From: Lysobacteraceae bacterium
GTDB taxonomy: Bacteria > Pseudomonadota > Gammaproteobacteria > Xanthomonadales > Xanthomonadaceae
NCBI GenBank assembly: GCA_016789405.1
Contig: JAEUPQ010000031.1
Coordinates: 1 to 64,000, forward strand
Length of the DNA stretch: 64,000 nucleotides
Reading direction: 5' to 3'
In this document: positions 33,253-41,918 of the stretch, in pieces
How positions within the stretch are numbered: the first letter of the stretch is position 1
Layout: every line of letters starts with the position of its first letter
Program-made: the position numbers and the translations under genes
The notes under the pieces: generated by a model
Databases searched by the model: none
What the model was told of the DNA's origin: nothing
The model's input: only the letters and a program-made list of their open reading frames with translations

Positions 33253-36116
33253 GCGAGCCATTGCATCGGTTAAGTAAAGAGGATCTGGAGCGCGTCCTTC
33301 GAGAAAAGGTGTTGCCAATAGCCCGCCTGGACGAGTTGACGTCCCATGAAACGCCTAAAGCTATAGTTCTCGCAGGCCAACCAGGTGCGGGAAAGGGGGC
33401 GTTGGTTCGCGCGGCACGAGAAGAGTTCCGTGGCGACATTCTCGTGATTGACCCCGATGAGCAACGAGAGCGTCTCCCAGGTGTCCGCCGTCTCCAGGAA
33501 GCCGATCCTTTCGGCTGGCCCGAACAGACCAACAAGAATGCATTTGCCCTTGCAAATGGCTTGCGCGATGCAGGCATCAAGCAGCATGTCAATCTCGTCA
33601 TCGACGGTTCGATGAGCGACCCTGGCAACAGTAGTCGCTTGATCGAAGCGCTACAGAAGAAGGGCTACGAAGTCGAGGTTCGTGCGATCTCAACGCATTG
33701 GCTCGAAAGCGAGTTGGGAATTGACCAGCGTTTTACGAGGCAGATTGACCAGTTCGGCGTGGCCCGCGACGTCGATATGAGTTTTCACAACCGGGTCTAC
33801 AATGATCTGCCAGAAAGTCTGGATAAAGTCGCTGAAAGAACGGGTGTGCAGATGCGCATCTACGATCGCGAGCTGAATGAGGTTTACGACAACCGTCGTG
33901 ATGTCGGGGCGCCCAGCGAAGTGCTGCGCGAAACACGCGCGGGTCGCATGGAAGATCCCGAAGTGCGGCGCCAACTGCAGAAGGGTTGGGAACGGCAGCA
34001 GATGTGGCATGAAGCCATGCCGGAGACGCTCCGTTCTCGCCAGGATGTTCCATCGGCGATGGCAGAGACCTTGATTGCCGGAAGCGCCGAGCGAGGAAAG
34101 GCGGAACGCGCAGTGACGCGGGCAGAGAGCATCGCTGCCATCGAGATCCCCGCGCAGGCGGCCGAGCCGTTTTTGCCGCGCCTCGGTCGCGCCGGCGCTA
34201 CAGCCGGTCTAGCGGGTCTCGGCGTGGCGGCAATGGCTTACGATGCGAAAGAAACCGGCGAGCGGATCAACACTGCTTTGGCGCAGGACAACCTGTCCGC
34301 CGTGCGTTCGGAAGCGACGCACTTCACCGCGCGGGGCGTGGGCGGTGCGGCGGCCGTGTTCACGCCGATGGCGGCAGGCGTCAGCGGTGGGCCGGCGGTC
34401 GCGCTGGTCGTCGCGGATGCCTACTTGTTGACGGAAGCTTTCGACCGTGGCGCGAAGTGGCTCGACAAGGAACAGATCGTCCACCAGGCCGATCGCGACG
34501 GCGTGAACTGGGAGTTCACCGGCCGGCAGTGGATCCGCGAGGACCTGAAAGCCGATCTGCGGGACGACGGCGTCGACCAGGCGCGGGGGCAGAGGTTCTC
34601 GGCGCTGCCGGACAAGGCGCGTGAGCTGAGCTACCTCGCGAGCGTTGAAGCAGTCGGCCAGGCGATCGGCAAGGCGGACCCCCGCAATCCGTTCGAGTTG
34701 CCGGCCGATGCGAGCGATGCGCCGAGCAACCGCCCCAGCCCTTGGCATCTCGATGCGCAGAGTGGGGCGTGGACGCGCACGCGCTACGAGGACATCGACC
34801 CGACTGATCCGCGGTTGCCGGACCGGGAAGTGCTCGAGACCGCTAGACCCGAGCGCGCCGCGGAGTTGAACCGCCAGGCCTCGCAGATCATCGACGAGAA
34901 CATCGCGCGCGGACCGGCAGCTTTGGCCGCGCAGTACCAGATCGGCCACAAGCGCAACGGCTTCGACCAGTTTGGCGACGCGCCCATGTCCGTGCAGGCG
35001 GCGCTGAACCCGAATACGCTGGAAGCGTCTGACGGCAAGCAATACGTGCGCAACGCCCAAGGGCAGTGGTCGCATGAAGGCACTCTCGCAAGCCCTAATC
35101 ACGCGCTCGAGCTGGAGACAACGCGCGAGCGCCTGTTGCCCGCTTTGGAGCAGCACCAGACGCGACTGGCCGCGATGCCGGAATGGCAGCCGTTGACGCC
35201 GGAACAGCAGGACCGGGCCAACCTGCGCCAGCTCTATGCCGACAACGGCGTGAACCCCAATTCGGAACGCTTCGAAGCGGCCTACCAGGCAGTGAAGGAA
35301 GCGCGCGAAGCGCAGGGCATCAACGCTGCGGCGACGTCACTGGCACTGGAGCCGCGCGCCGCTGGCGGCTACGACATCAATACGCCGATCCAGCACCTCC
35401 AGATCGAGGGCGATGGGGTGGTGCGCGTGACGGCAACGACCACGGCCGCCGACATCCAGCGCGTCGAGACAGCCCTGAAGGGTTCCCCGCATGAGATCGA
35501 AGCACCAAGCGTGCAGACGCGCGACGTGCACATGCAAGCCGAGCGTGAAGAAAACCGGGCAGGACTGTTGCGAGACGAGACGCAGGCCGCCGTACGTACG
35601 GTGGTCCCGACGATATCCGCGCCTAATGCGCACAATGGGAAATCCGAAGAACCAGATCGCGTCCCCCGGGAAGAATCCAAACCGGAACGGTGCGGCGCGA
35701 TGCTGCTCGACAATCCAGCCCACCAGAACCATGCAATGTACGCAGCCCTGCTGCGCACTGTTCACGAGCGCGACAAGGAACACGGTCGGGAACCTGATGA
35801 GTTCAGTCGACAACTGGCGGGCGGCCTGGTCGAGAAGGCGCGAGAGCGTGGTCTGGAAACGATCGGTGCGGCGAAGTTTACGCCCGATGGGACCAAGGTT
35901 GGTATGGCCGACACTGCAGACCTGTCGGCGCCGTGGGCAAAGACCGCAGTGGGTGATGTCGGTCAGTTGGTAGGGCAGAAGTTGTCGCAAAGTAGCGAGA
36001 ATGTGGCTGCGATCAACCAGCAACAAGCGCTGGCGCAGAGTTTGAAGCCGTCGCAACCGACCCAGTCGATGGAGGGGCCGGAGGGACCTTCAGTGAAAGG
36101 GACACGGGTCGCCTAA
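33249..36116 (+). CDS. Zeta-toxin kinase with XVIPCD-like C-terminus (X-T4SS effector)
   Basis: A 955-residue protein. Residues 1-230 form a zeta-toxin kinase domain: Walker A AGQPGAGKGAL (about 40-50), the LVIDPDEQR acidic/substrate segment, and NLVIDGSMSDPG. Zeta toxins phosphorylate UDP-GlcNAc and stop wall synthesis. Residues about 310-400 are Ala/Gly-rich and hydrophobic, followed by linker modules. Residues about 815-955 resemble the Xanthomonas VirD4-interacting domain: NPAHQNHAMYAALLRTVHERD, LAGGLVEKARERGLETIGAAKF and a Gln-rich end QSSENVAAINQQQALAQ. Loss of the usual RIDHV segment makes it a divergent copy. It is coupled to the antitoxin candidate upstream. Delivery by a bacterial-killing type IV system is inferred; no such system is in the window. 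Confidence 0.8.
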   Translation: MSEPLHRLSKEDLERVLREKVLPIARLDELTSHETPKAIVLAGQPGAGKGALVRAAREEFRGDILVIDPDEQRERLPGVRRLQEADPFGWPEQTNKNAFALANGLRDAGIKQHVNLVIDGSMSDPGNSSRLIEALQKKGYEVEVRAISTHWLESELGIDQRFTRQIDQFGVARDVDMSFHNRVYNDLPESLDKVAERTGVQMRIYDRELNEVYDNRRDVGAPSEVLRETRAGRMEDPEVRRQLQKGWERQQMWHEAMPETLRSRQDVPSAMAETLIAGSAERGKAERAVTRAESIAAIEIPAQAAEPFLPRLGRAGATAGLAGLGVAAMAYDAKETGERINTALAQDNLSAVRSEATHFTARGVGGAAAVFTPMAAGVSGGPAVALVVADAYLLTEAFDRGAKWLDKEQIVHQADRDGVNWEFTGRQWIREDLKADLRDDGVDQARGQRFSALPDKARELSYLASVEAVGQAIGKADPRNPFELPADASDAPSNRPSPWHLDAQSGAWTRTRYEDIDPTDPRLPDREVLETARPERAAELNRQASQIIDENIARGPAALAAQYQIGHKRNGFDQFGDAPMSVQAALNPNTLEASDGKQYVRNAQGQWSHEGTLASPNHALELETTRERLLPALEQHQTRLAAMPEWQPLTPEQQDRANLRQLYADNGVNPNSERFEAAYQAVKEAREAQGINAAATSLALEPRAAGGYDINTPIQHLQIEGDGVVRVTATTTAADIQRVETALKGSPHEIEAPSVQTRDVHMQAEREENRAGLLRDETQAAVRTVVPTISAPNAHNGKSEEPDRVPREESKPERCGAMLLDNPAHQNHAMYAALLRTVHERDKEHGREPDEFSRQLAGGLVEKARERGLETIGAAKFTPDGTKVGMADTADLSAPWAKTAVGDVGQLVGQKLSQSSENVAAINQQQALAQSLKPSQPTQSMEGPEGPSVKGTRVA

Positions 36117-36273
36117 GGCAGGACGCATCATTGAGTGGACCAGGAAAGCTGGAGAAGAGCTGCGGGCCGTACGAGGCGATACGTCTTCGTAATGCATGCG
36201 CGAATGGACGTGGAATGCCCTGCGACAATGGCGATCTTGAGCCCGCCCGGCACATACATCCTCCGGAGAATCC

Positions 36274-36576
36274 ATGAGAATCGATCAGGTTGAAATCTAT
36301 TCCGATGTGCCGAATGCTGCCGTCATGCGGCATCCCGGACGCCGATTCCCGGGCGTGCTTGTTCAGGGCGACACGCTGACGAATCTGGCGGGTTGCTTGT
36401 CGATAGCAGCGAGGGAAGCCGAGACGTCAGGATTGTCGGAAGACGCGATCGGGGCGATCGAATACGCGCATCAACTGTTGTCCGGCTTGTCTGCACACTA
36501 TGCGGGCGTACTGAAGCAGCACGACATGGAGCATCCGATCCCCAGCATGTCCACCAATAGCAACACGTCAGGCTGA
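36274..36576 (+). CDS. Small DUF6959-like protein, possible immunity factor
   Basis: A 100-residue soluble protein beginning MRIDQVEIYSDVPNAAVMRHPGRRFPGVLVQGDTL, a pattern I associate with the DUF6959 family of small proteins often found beside polymorphic toxins; this is from memory. The body is two to three helices and the tail is Ser/Asn-rich. TCCGGAGAAT supplies a ribosome site. It follows the zeta-toxin effector by about 160 bp on the same strand, so it may add immunity or belong to another lost toxin. Confidence 0.55.
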   Translation: MRIDQVEIYSDVPNAAVMRHPGRRFPGVLVQGDTLTNLAGCLSIAAREAETSGLSEDAIGAIEYAHQLLSGLSAHYAGVLKQHDMEHPIPSMSTNSNTSG

Positions 36577-36677
36577 GTCGACAGGAGGGCTTCGCAAGAC
36601 CGCAACAATTGGCAAGGCGTCGGGACAAACGCAGCACGTCGGGGATGGAAGGTGAAAGATCGTTGGAAGCGCTTCGC

Positions 36678-37130
36678 CTATCCGATCCACTCAAGCCGTC
36701 GGTTCGGGAACACATGGTCAAAGCCGAGGCCATGTTCCGGATTGAATGCCTGCTCCGTGCCATCAGGTGCGCGGTAGTAGCATGCGAATGGAGACTTTTT
36801 CCCGTTGCGAAATGCGGCCGTGAGCGATGTGAAGCGGTTGAACACGCTTGATTCGCCAAGAATCGCGGCTGTCAGCAGTTGCTCGGACTCGTGGAAGAAG
36901 AGAAGCGTCATCGGGTAGTGGCCGATATGCTCGAGACGCATGTATGCGTCTTCGAATTCCATGTCGAGCGAGAGTCGTTCCGGTGCGCGGCATGGTTGAT
37001 AGAGGAATCCGGCTTCGGCGTCTCCCCAGGCATCGCACCCCCGAATCACTGCAAGCGTGCCGAAAAGCTCCTCTGCGGTGACGCTGTCCTGGCCCTCGGC
37101 CGCAGCTCGGCAGATGTCACTGAGTTTCAT
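36678..37130 (-). CDS. Hypothetical 150-residue soluble protein
   Basis: Not recognised. A soluble alpha/beta protein with no signal peptide; it contains MTLLFFHESEQLLTAAILGESSVFNRF and a C-terminal LGFDHVFPNRRLEWIG. The start ATG 37130 is chosen; an in-frame TTG at 37166 would add 12 hydrophobic residues. Codon use is less GC-biased than core neighbours. It reads towards the DUF6959-like gene. Its size and position beside toxin-related genes make an immunity role possible but unproven. Confidence 0.5.
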   Translation of the reverse strand: MKLSDICRAAAEGQDSVTAEELFGTLAVIRGCDAWGDAEAGFLYQPCRAPERLSLDMEFEDAYMRLEHIGHYPMTLLFFHESEQLLTAAILGESSVFNRFTSLTAAFRNGKKSPFACYYRAPDGTEQAFNPEHGLGFDHVFPNRRLEWIG

Positions 37131-37169
37131 GTGCGATCCAAGAGCCAAGAGGATGGGTCGTAGCAAGTA

Positions 37170-37239
37170 GCCCGGGCAAGCGCAGCGCGCCCGGGGATAC
37201 CTCAGTTGTCCATCCCGGGTGCGCTGTGCTTGCCCGGGC
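37170..37239. repeat. REP-like 26-bp inverted repeat
   Basis: Arms 37170-37195 and 37214-37239 are reverse complements with only two mismatches, separated by 18 bp. The arm begins GCCCGGGCAAGCGCAGCGCG, a palindrome style frequent in xanthomonad intergenic DNA. It marks the border between the toxin-related genes and core genes. Confidence 0.85.
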
Positions 37240-37275
37240 CAAGAGAGTCCGCTGTCCTGAGTCAGTGCCTGCGGC

Positions 37276-37830
37276 TCACCACATCAAATCATCCGGCACC
37301 TTGAACTGCGCGTAGTACGCGTCATCTTCGGAGGTGGCGGCTTCGGGTTCCGAACCGGTGTCCTGGCCGTGGTCGAGGACGATCATGGTGTCATCGCGTT
37401 CGCGCACCTTGTCGGCGGCAACGCGGGGCAGCAGTTCGAAGCGGTCGTCGATGCGGGCGATGACCAGCGCACCGGACGACAGCTTCCTACGCAGGTCGTC
37501 GTTGACCAGCAGGGTGCGGATGCTGCCGTCGACCACGAAGCGGTACTCGCTTTCGCCGGAACGCGGCACCTTGCGATCGTTGATGATCTGCCGCGCCTGG
37601 GCGCGCAGTTCGGCCGCGCGGGCCTGTGCTTTGCGCTCGGCTTCGAGTGCGCGGTCGCGCTCGACCTTCTCGAGGCGCGCGCGTTCCGCTTCCAGCTGGA
37701 TCTCGCTGGGGCCGGACGCGGCCTTGGCGTGCTTGGCCTTGTGCTGCTCGCGGGCCACTTCGGACACCTTGGACTTCTTCACCAGGCCGGCCTTGAGCAG
37801 CTGTTCCTGGAGCGGGTTGGGTTTGGCCAT
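37276..37830 (-). CDS. DUF2058-family protein
   Basis: A 184-residue cytoplasmic protein starting MAKPNPLQEQLLKAGLVKKSK, the signature of the DUF2058 (YaiL-like) family, followed by a charged coiled-coil (EAERARLEKVERDRALEAERKAQ) and a small beta domain (YRFVVDGSIRTLLVNDDLRRKL). The function is not established; relatives are suspected nucleoprotein or ribosome-associated factors. An upstream in-frame ATG at 37863 exists, but 37830 fits the family start. Divergent from the metallopeptidase gene 31 bp away. Confidence 0.85.
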   Translation of the reverse strand: MAKPNPLQEQLLKAGLVKKSKVSEVAREQHKAKHAKAASGPSEIQLEAERARLEKVERDRALEAERKAQARAAELRAQARQIINDRKVPRSGESEYRFVVDGSIRTLLVNDDLRRKLSSGALVIARIDDRFELLPRVAADKVRERDDTMIVLDHGQDTGSEPEAATSEDDAYYAQFKVPDDLMW

Positions 37831-37861
37831 CTTGCAGTTTCCTGCGGTGGAATTCGGGCTC

Positions 37862-38395
37862 ATGATACCTGCCGTCCCCGCCGCCCGCCCCCTGCCGATG
37901 GATGCCCTGAAATACCTCGCCGGCTACCCGCAAGACCTGCAGGCGCGGGTGCGCGCGTTGATCGACGCGGGCCGGCTGGGGGCGATGCTGGCCGAGAAGT
38001 ACGGTGAGGCGCATGCCGTCCGCAACGACGGCCAGCTGTACGACTATGTGCAGGACCTCAAGGACCGGCACCTGCGCAAGGCGGTGCCGCTGGGCAAGGT
38101 GGTCTACGACAGCAAGCTGCAGGTGATGAAGCATGCGTTGGGCACGCACACGGCGATCTCCCGCGTGCATGGCGGCAAGCTCAAGGCGAGCCGCGAGATC
38201 CGCATCGCCACCGTGTTCCGCGATGCCCCTGCCGACTTCCTGAAGATGATCGTGGTGCACGAACTGGCGCACCTGAAGGAGTCGGAGCACAACAAGGCGT
38301 TCTACCAGTTGTGCACGCACATGGAACCCGACTACCACCAGCTCGAATTCGACCTGCGCCTGTATCTGACGCATCTCGAACTCGCGCAGCCCTGA
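37862..38395 (+). CDS. YgjP-like M48-type metallopeptidase domain protein
   Basis: A 177-residue protein with a zinc protease motif HELAHLKESEHNKAFY (about residues 131-146), giving the HExxH pair and a third ligand in the family of DUF45/YgjP-like proteins. The N-terminal part is helical. ATG 37862 or the in-frame ATG 37898 could be the start; the latter gives MDALKYLAGYPQDLQ. The natural substrate of this family is not known with certainty. It ends about 50 bp before promoter copy C. Confidence 0.82.
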   Translation: MIPAVPAARPLPMDALKYLAGYPQDLQARVRALIDAGRLGAMLAEKYGEAHAVRNDGQLYDYVQDLKDRHLRKAVPLGKVVYDSKLQVMKHALGTHTAISRVHGGKLKASREIRIATVFRDAPADFLKMIVVHELAHLKESEHNKAFYQLCTHMEPDYHQLEFDLRLYLTHLELAQP

Positions 38396-38433
38396 GCGAG
38401 CTCGCGACGCCATGCAGCCGGAAGCCTTCCGCG

Positions 38434-38481
38434 AACTGCGTCACAACTGATACCGCTGAATGCATTCGATGCGCCTAGAGT
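38434..38481 (+). promoter_or_regulatory. Shared promoter element, copy C, with 11-bp direct repeat
   Basis: AACTG at 38434 and 38445 is an 11-bp-period direct repeat. CAACTGATACCG (38444-38455), an 18-bp spacer and CCTAGAGT (38474-38481) match copies A and B. Outside the boxes GAACTGCGTC is also common to B and C. It ends 108 bp before the first lectin-like gene. Confidence 0.8.
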
Positions 38482-38589
38482 GCATCCATCGGGTGTCGCC
38501 ATGCATGGCGCGCCGCGCGCGGCGATGGACACCAGAGCGTGTTGCCGGGGGACGTCGCAAGGGATTCACACGTCACGGGACGGACGCAC

Positions 38590-39381
38590 ATGGATGGATT
38601 GACGATCGGCAGCAGCCTCTCCTTGCCGGACGATGCCGGCATCTACGCTTTCAAGCTCTGGGTGGTGGTGCCCGCGAACCAGCCGACGGGCGTGCTCATC
38701 GATGCCTTGCAGACGAACGACCAGGTCATCGTCAACCAGACGAAGAACTTCAACGGCCTGGCGGCATTCACCAAGAGCAAGATGCCGGACATCGCCGGCA
38801 TCGTGGGCATGGCCAACTACGTGCGCAACCGCGGCAACAGCCTGCTGTATCCGGACCAGACGGCGGCGACGCCGTTCGTGAATGCGTGGTCGCAGGCGTT
38901 CGATGCGATCAAGCAGGCAGCGAAACAGAACAAGATCGAGCACAAGCGACGCAACGTGTTCGGCAAGGACCCCGGTGGCGACAAGAAGTACGCGCTCGAC
39001 GAGGGCGGCGTGATCCTGTGCATGCCCGAAGCCGCAGGACCGATCTATTCGAACAAGGACACGCGGCCGGCATCGGGCAGCAAGGACAACGGGCGGCTGC
39101 CGAAGTATTGGCCGGAGCGCGTGAAGCAGTTGAATTCCGGATTCCTCTACAAGAGCCTTCCGGGTTTCATCGTGGGCGGCGCGACACGGCCGGGTGGACT
39201 GGTGGTCGTGGCGTTCGATGAAGGCAATGCCTTCAACGACAACAACGGTGCCTATGCCATGGAAGTCATCATCATCCGCAGCAGCAACAGTCCGGCAGGC
39301 ATGACCCAGTCGGACATCTTCGATCGCATGAGCAATGCGCCACCGCTTTCGGGCATCGGCGATCTCGGCCTCAATGGCTGA
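38590..39381 (+). CDS. Lectin-like protein, paralogue 1
   Basis: A 263-residue protein without a signal peptide. It shares with the next gene DEGGVILCMPEAAG, NGRLPKYW and NDNNGAYAMEVIIIRSSNSPAG; the last resembles the D-N-x-G-x-Y-x-V calcium/sugar loop at the end of LecA-like domains (compare GLADNIGSVTVQI in the protein at 24083). N-terminally YAFKLWVVVPANQPTG is a beta segment, followed by a helical insertion. I cannot name a family. ACGGGACGG precedes ATG 38590. Promoter copy C drives it, and paralogue 2 follows after 32 bp in the same transcript. Confidence 0.7.
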   Translation: MDGLTIGSSLSLPDDAGIYAFKLWVVVPANQPTGVLIDALQTNDQVIVNQTKNFNGLAAFTKSKMPDIAGIVGMANYVRNRGNSLLYPDQTAATPFVNAWSQAFDAIKQAAKQNKIEHKRRNVFGKDPGGDKKYALDEGGVILCMPEAAGPIYSNKDTRPASGSKDNGRLPKYWPERVKQLNSGFLYKSLPGFIVGGATRPGGLVVVAFDEGNAFNDNNGAYAMEVIIIRSSNSPAGMTQSDIFDRMSNAPPLSGIGDLGLNG

Positions 39382-39413
39382 CCATCAATGAATGACCATC
39401 AAGGGAGATGAAC

Positions 39414-40190
39414 ATGAGCGACGGGAACAGCGCCAACACCAGCACATCCACCACCACGAGCAGCAGCATCACGCTGCCCTCCAGCGCGGACAGCAACTAC
39501 TGGGGCTTCAAGATCATGGTCGGCGTGTCTTCGAACGATCCCGTCGGCGCGCAGATCGCGGGACTCGAAGCCGGCGATTACATCGGCATCGGCGAAATGG
39601 CCGGCGAGGCCTCGTTCGCGACCAGCAAGGCGAAGCTGATCAAGTGCATCGTCAATATCGTCAACAAGATCGTCGGCGACACGGTCGACGTGCTGACCGA
39701 CGGCGCGGCCGAACCGATCGTCGATGCCTGGAACGACAGCCTGGACCTGATGGAAAAGGCCTTCAAGGACGGCAAGCCGGTCAAGCAGCGCGATGCCTGG
39801 GGCGAGACGAAGGACGGCGGCTACGCGACCGACGAGGGCGGCGTGCTGGTCTGCCTGCCGCAGGCCGGCGGTTCGCTGCACCAGGGCGACATCAAGCTCG
39901 ACAAGGACGCCGGCAGCAACGGCCGCCTGCCGAAGTACTACCCGCAGGGCAAGGCGTTCTTCCCGTGCAACCTGCCGGGCGGACTGCTGTATGCCGAAGC
40001 CACGCAGGCGGGCACCGCGAGCATCCTCGCGTACGACAGCAACTTCGACGACAACCAGGGCGTGTACAACGTCGAAGTGTGCGTCTACCGCCCGTCGAAG
40101 GCGCCTGCGGGGACGACGCCCGATGTGGCCATCGAGAAGATCCTGAGCATGCCGCCGAACAGCGGTCTGATCAATCCGGACGCGAGTTGA
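39414..40190 (+). CDS. Lectin-like protein, paralogue 2
   Basis: A 258-residue paralogue of the preceding protein: WGFKIMVGVSSNDPVG, TDEGGVLVCLPQAGG, GSNGRLPKYYPQGK and FDDNQGVYNVEVCVYRPSKAPAG align with it. The N-terminus is a Ser/Thr/Asn-rich disordered tail. ATG 39414 is used because AAGGGAG lies 6 bp upstream; ATG 39408 is too close to that site. No Sec signal is present, so it is cytoplasmic or exported by another route. Its stop abuts the stop of the convergent gene at 40191 with no spacer and no terminator. Confidence 0.7.
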   Translation: MSDGNSANTSTSTTTSSSITLPSSADSNYWGFKIMVGVSSNDPVGAQIAGLEAGDYIGIGEMAGEASFATSKAKLIKCIVNIVNKIVGDTVDVLTDGAAEPIVDAWNDSLDLMEKAFKDGKPVKQRDAWGETKDGGYATDEGGVLVCLPQAGGSLHQGDIKLDKDAGSNGRLPKYYPQGKAFFPCNLPGGLLYAEATQAGTASILAYDSNFDDNQGVYNVEVCVYRPSKAPAGTTPDVAIEKILSMPPNSGLINPDAS

Positions 40191-41918
40191 TCAGTAGAGA
40201 TCGCCGGGCTGGCGCTTCGGGTAAGTACGCTCGGCCTTGGCTTTCGCGATGACCCGCACGGCGCTCGCACGTGCGGCCCGGGTCAGGCCGGAGTCGTCGG
40301 CATGCATGCGCATCTGCGGCGACTCCGGTGCCTGTCCTCGTTCCGGTCCCGGTTCCGGTGCTGCTTCGACCGGCGCGCCGCGCGCTTGCCGGCGCCGTGC
40401 GTCGTCGCACAGGACGCGTTGGCGATCGGCTTCGTCGCCGGTCGTGGTCGGCGCCTGCGAGCAGGTGGCCGCAAAGGCGGCCCGGTCCTCGACCAGGCGC
40501 ACGACTTCGGATTCGTGGACGTCTCTGCTGCGCTGGTCGCACGCCAGCATGAGTGCGATCGGGCCCTCGTACTCCGACCTGCCGGGGCAGATCGCGTCGA
40601 GGCGGGCCTTGTCGGCCATCAGGGCCTGGACCTCGCGATCGGTGCGCTCGCGTTCGGCCGAAGAACAGGCCATGGTCGCGAACGCGGCGCGATCCTGCGG
40701 CAGGGTGCCGTCCGCGCAGATGATGGCGTAGGCCTCGTCGTCCGCGGCAAGCTGCGTGGCCAGTTCGGACTCCAGCGACGTCTGGTACGAAATGCAGCCG
40801 AAGAACAGCGCGCCCTCGCGTTCGCGGGCCGGCGTCGCCTCGCAGTCCGCCGCAAGCCTGTCCGGATGCTCCAGCGCGAGCAGCTCGCCGGCCTTCTGGT
40901 CGCGGTCGGACTGCGCAAGACGGCAGGCTTCCTGCAGACCTGGCGAGCGCTGGCCCTCCGGCGTGGATGCGCATTGTCGATCGAGCGCTTCGGGTGATTC
41001 CCGCAGGGCCATCGCGTCGTTGAAGGCCTCGTCGCGCGCCTGGCGTTCCCGTGCGCGGCGATCGCAGGCGGCCTTCGCATTCGCGGTGGTCGGGCCGTAG
41101 GGCGGCGGCATGTCGTTGCGGCGACACGCGCGGTCGACCCACTTCGAAGAGGACAGGGCGATCGGGAAACGGTCGTCGTCGCGATGCGATATCGCGTCAT
41201 GCAGGCCGGACGCATAGTCGGCGAGCGCGCTGAGATCGTCCGGCGTCTCGTGTTCGGCGTTGCCAGGCAGCGACGCGAAAATCGCGTCCAGCAACGCCTG
41301 CGCGTCGTCGAAGCGGCCCAGCTCGCGCAACGCATTCGCGATCAGCAGGCGTTCGCTGCGCTTCTCCATGTCGGAGGCGTCCATGGCATCGACCAGGGCG
41401 GAGCCTTCATCGGCGATGCGCTTGACGAGGCGCATGCGGTCGGCGGCATCGGTCGTCGCCCAGCTGCCGCGGACCAGCAGCTTCCAGCGCAGCGATGCCG
41501 GCATGCCGAGCGCCGTCCCCAGCCATTGCGCGCGCTCGTGTCGGCTCCGCTTGCGCAGCGCCCGATACGCCTCGCTCGCGATCAGCTCGGGCAGGCGCGC
41601 GGACTGCGCGGGCGTGTAGGCGAGGTAGGCCATGCGCTGCGAGGTCGCGACGGCATCGTAGTCGGGCAGGATCACCAGGCCGTTGTCCGGGCACTCGGGG
41701 ATCTGGGCATCGATTCCCGTGTCACCGAGCCAGCTGCCGTCCGCGAACTGCACCAGCACCAGGCTCGAATAGCCGACATCCTGCGTGAAGGTCTCGCCAC
41801 CGATCGGACAGGTGAACGAGCGGACATCGAAGCCCGTCGCCGACGATTCGGCGCGCGCCGCAACCGGCAGCAGCAGTGCGAAGCAGAGCAGGGCGAGGAC
41901 GCGGCTGCGAACGGGCAT
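40191..41918 (-). CDS. Secreted protein with Cys-containing repeats, unknown function
   Basis: A 575-residue protein with a signal peptide (MPVRSRVLALLCFALLLPVAARA). The first 190 mature residues are globular with TPR-like helices (RELGRFDDAQALLDAIF). From about residue 255 come imperfect repeats of about 50 residues, each with spaced Cys and DRAAFA..C / AC..R.R patterns, then a Pro/Glu-rich linker and a basic end. The family is not recognised. The repeats suggest an extended helical rod stabilised by disulfides in the periplasm. Its end abuts the lectin-like gene stop. Confidence 0.65.
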   Translation of the reverse strand: MPVRSRVLALLCFALLLPVAARAESSATGFDVRSFTCPIGGETFTQDVGYSSLVLVQFADGSWLGDTGIDAQIPECPDNGLVILPDYDAVATSQRMAYLAYTPAQSARLPELIASEAYRALRKRSRHERAQWLGTALGMPASLRWKLLVRGSWATTDAADRMRLVKRIADEGSALVDAMDASDMEKRSERLLIANALRELGRFDDAQALLDAIFASLPGNAEHETPDDLSALADYASGLHDAISHRDDDRFPIALSSSKWVDRACRRNDMPPPYGPTTANAKAACDRRARERQARDEAFNDAMALRESPEALDRQCASTPEGQRSPGLQEACRLAQSDRDQKAGELLALEHPDRLAADCEATPAREREGALFFGCISYQTSLESELATQLAADDEAYAIICADGTLPQDRAAFATMACSSAERERTDREVQALMADKARLDAICPGRSEYEGPIALMLACDQRSRDVHESEVVRLVEDRAAFAATCSQAPTTTGDEADRQRVLCDDARRRQARGAPVEAAPEPGPERGQAPESPQMRMHADDSGLTRAARASAVRVIAKAKAERTYPKRQPGDLY

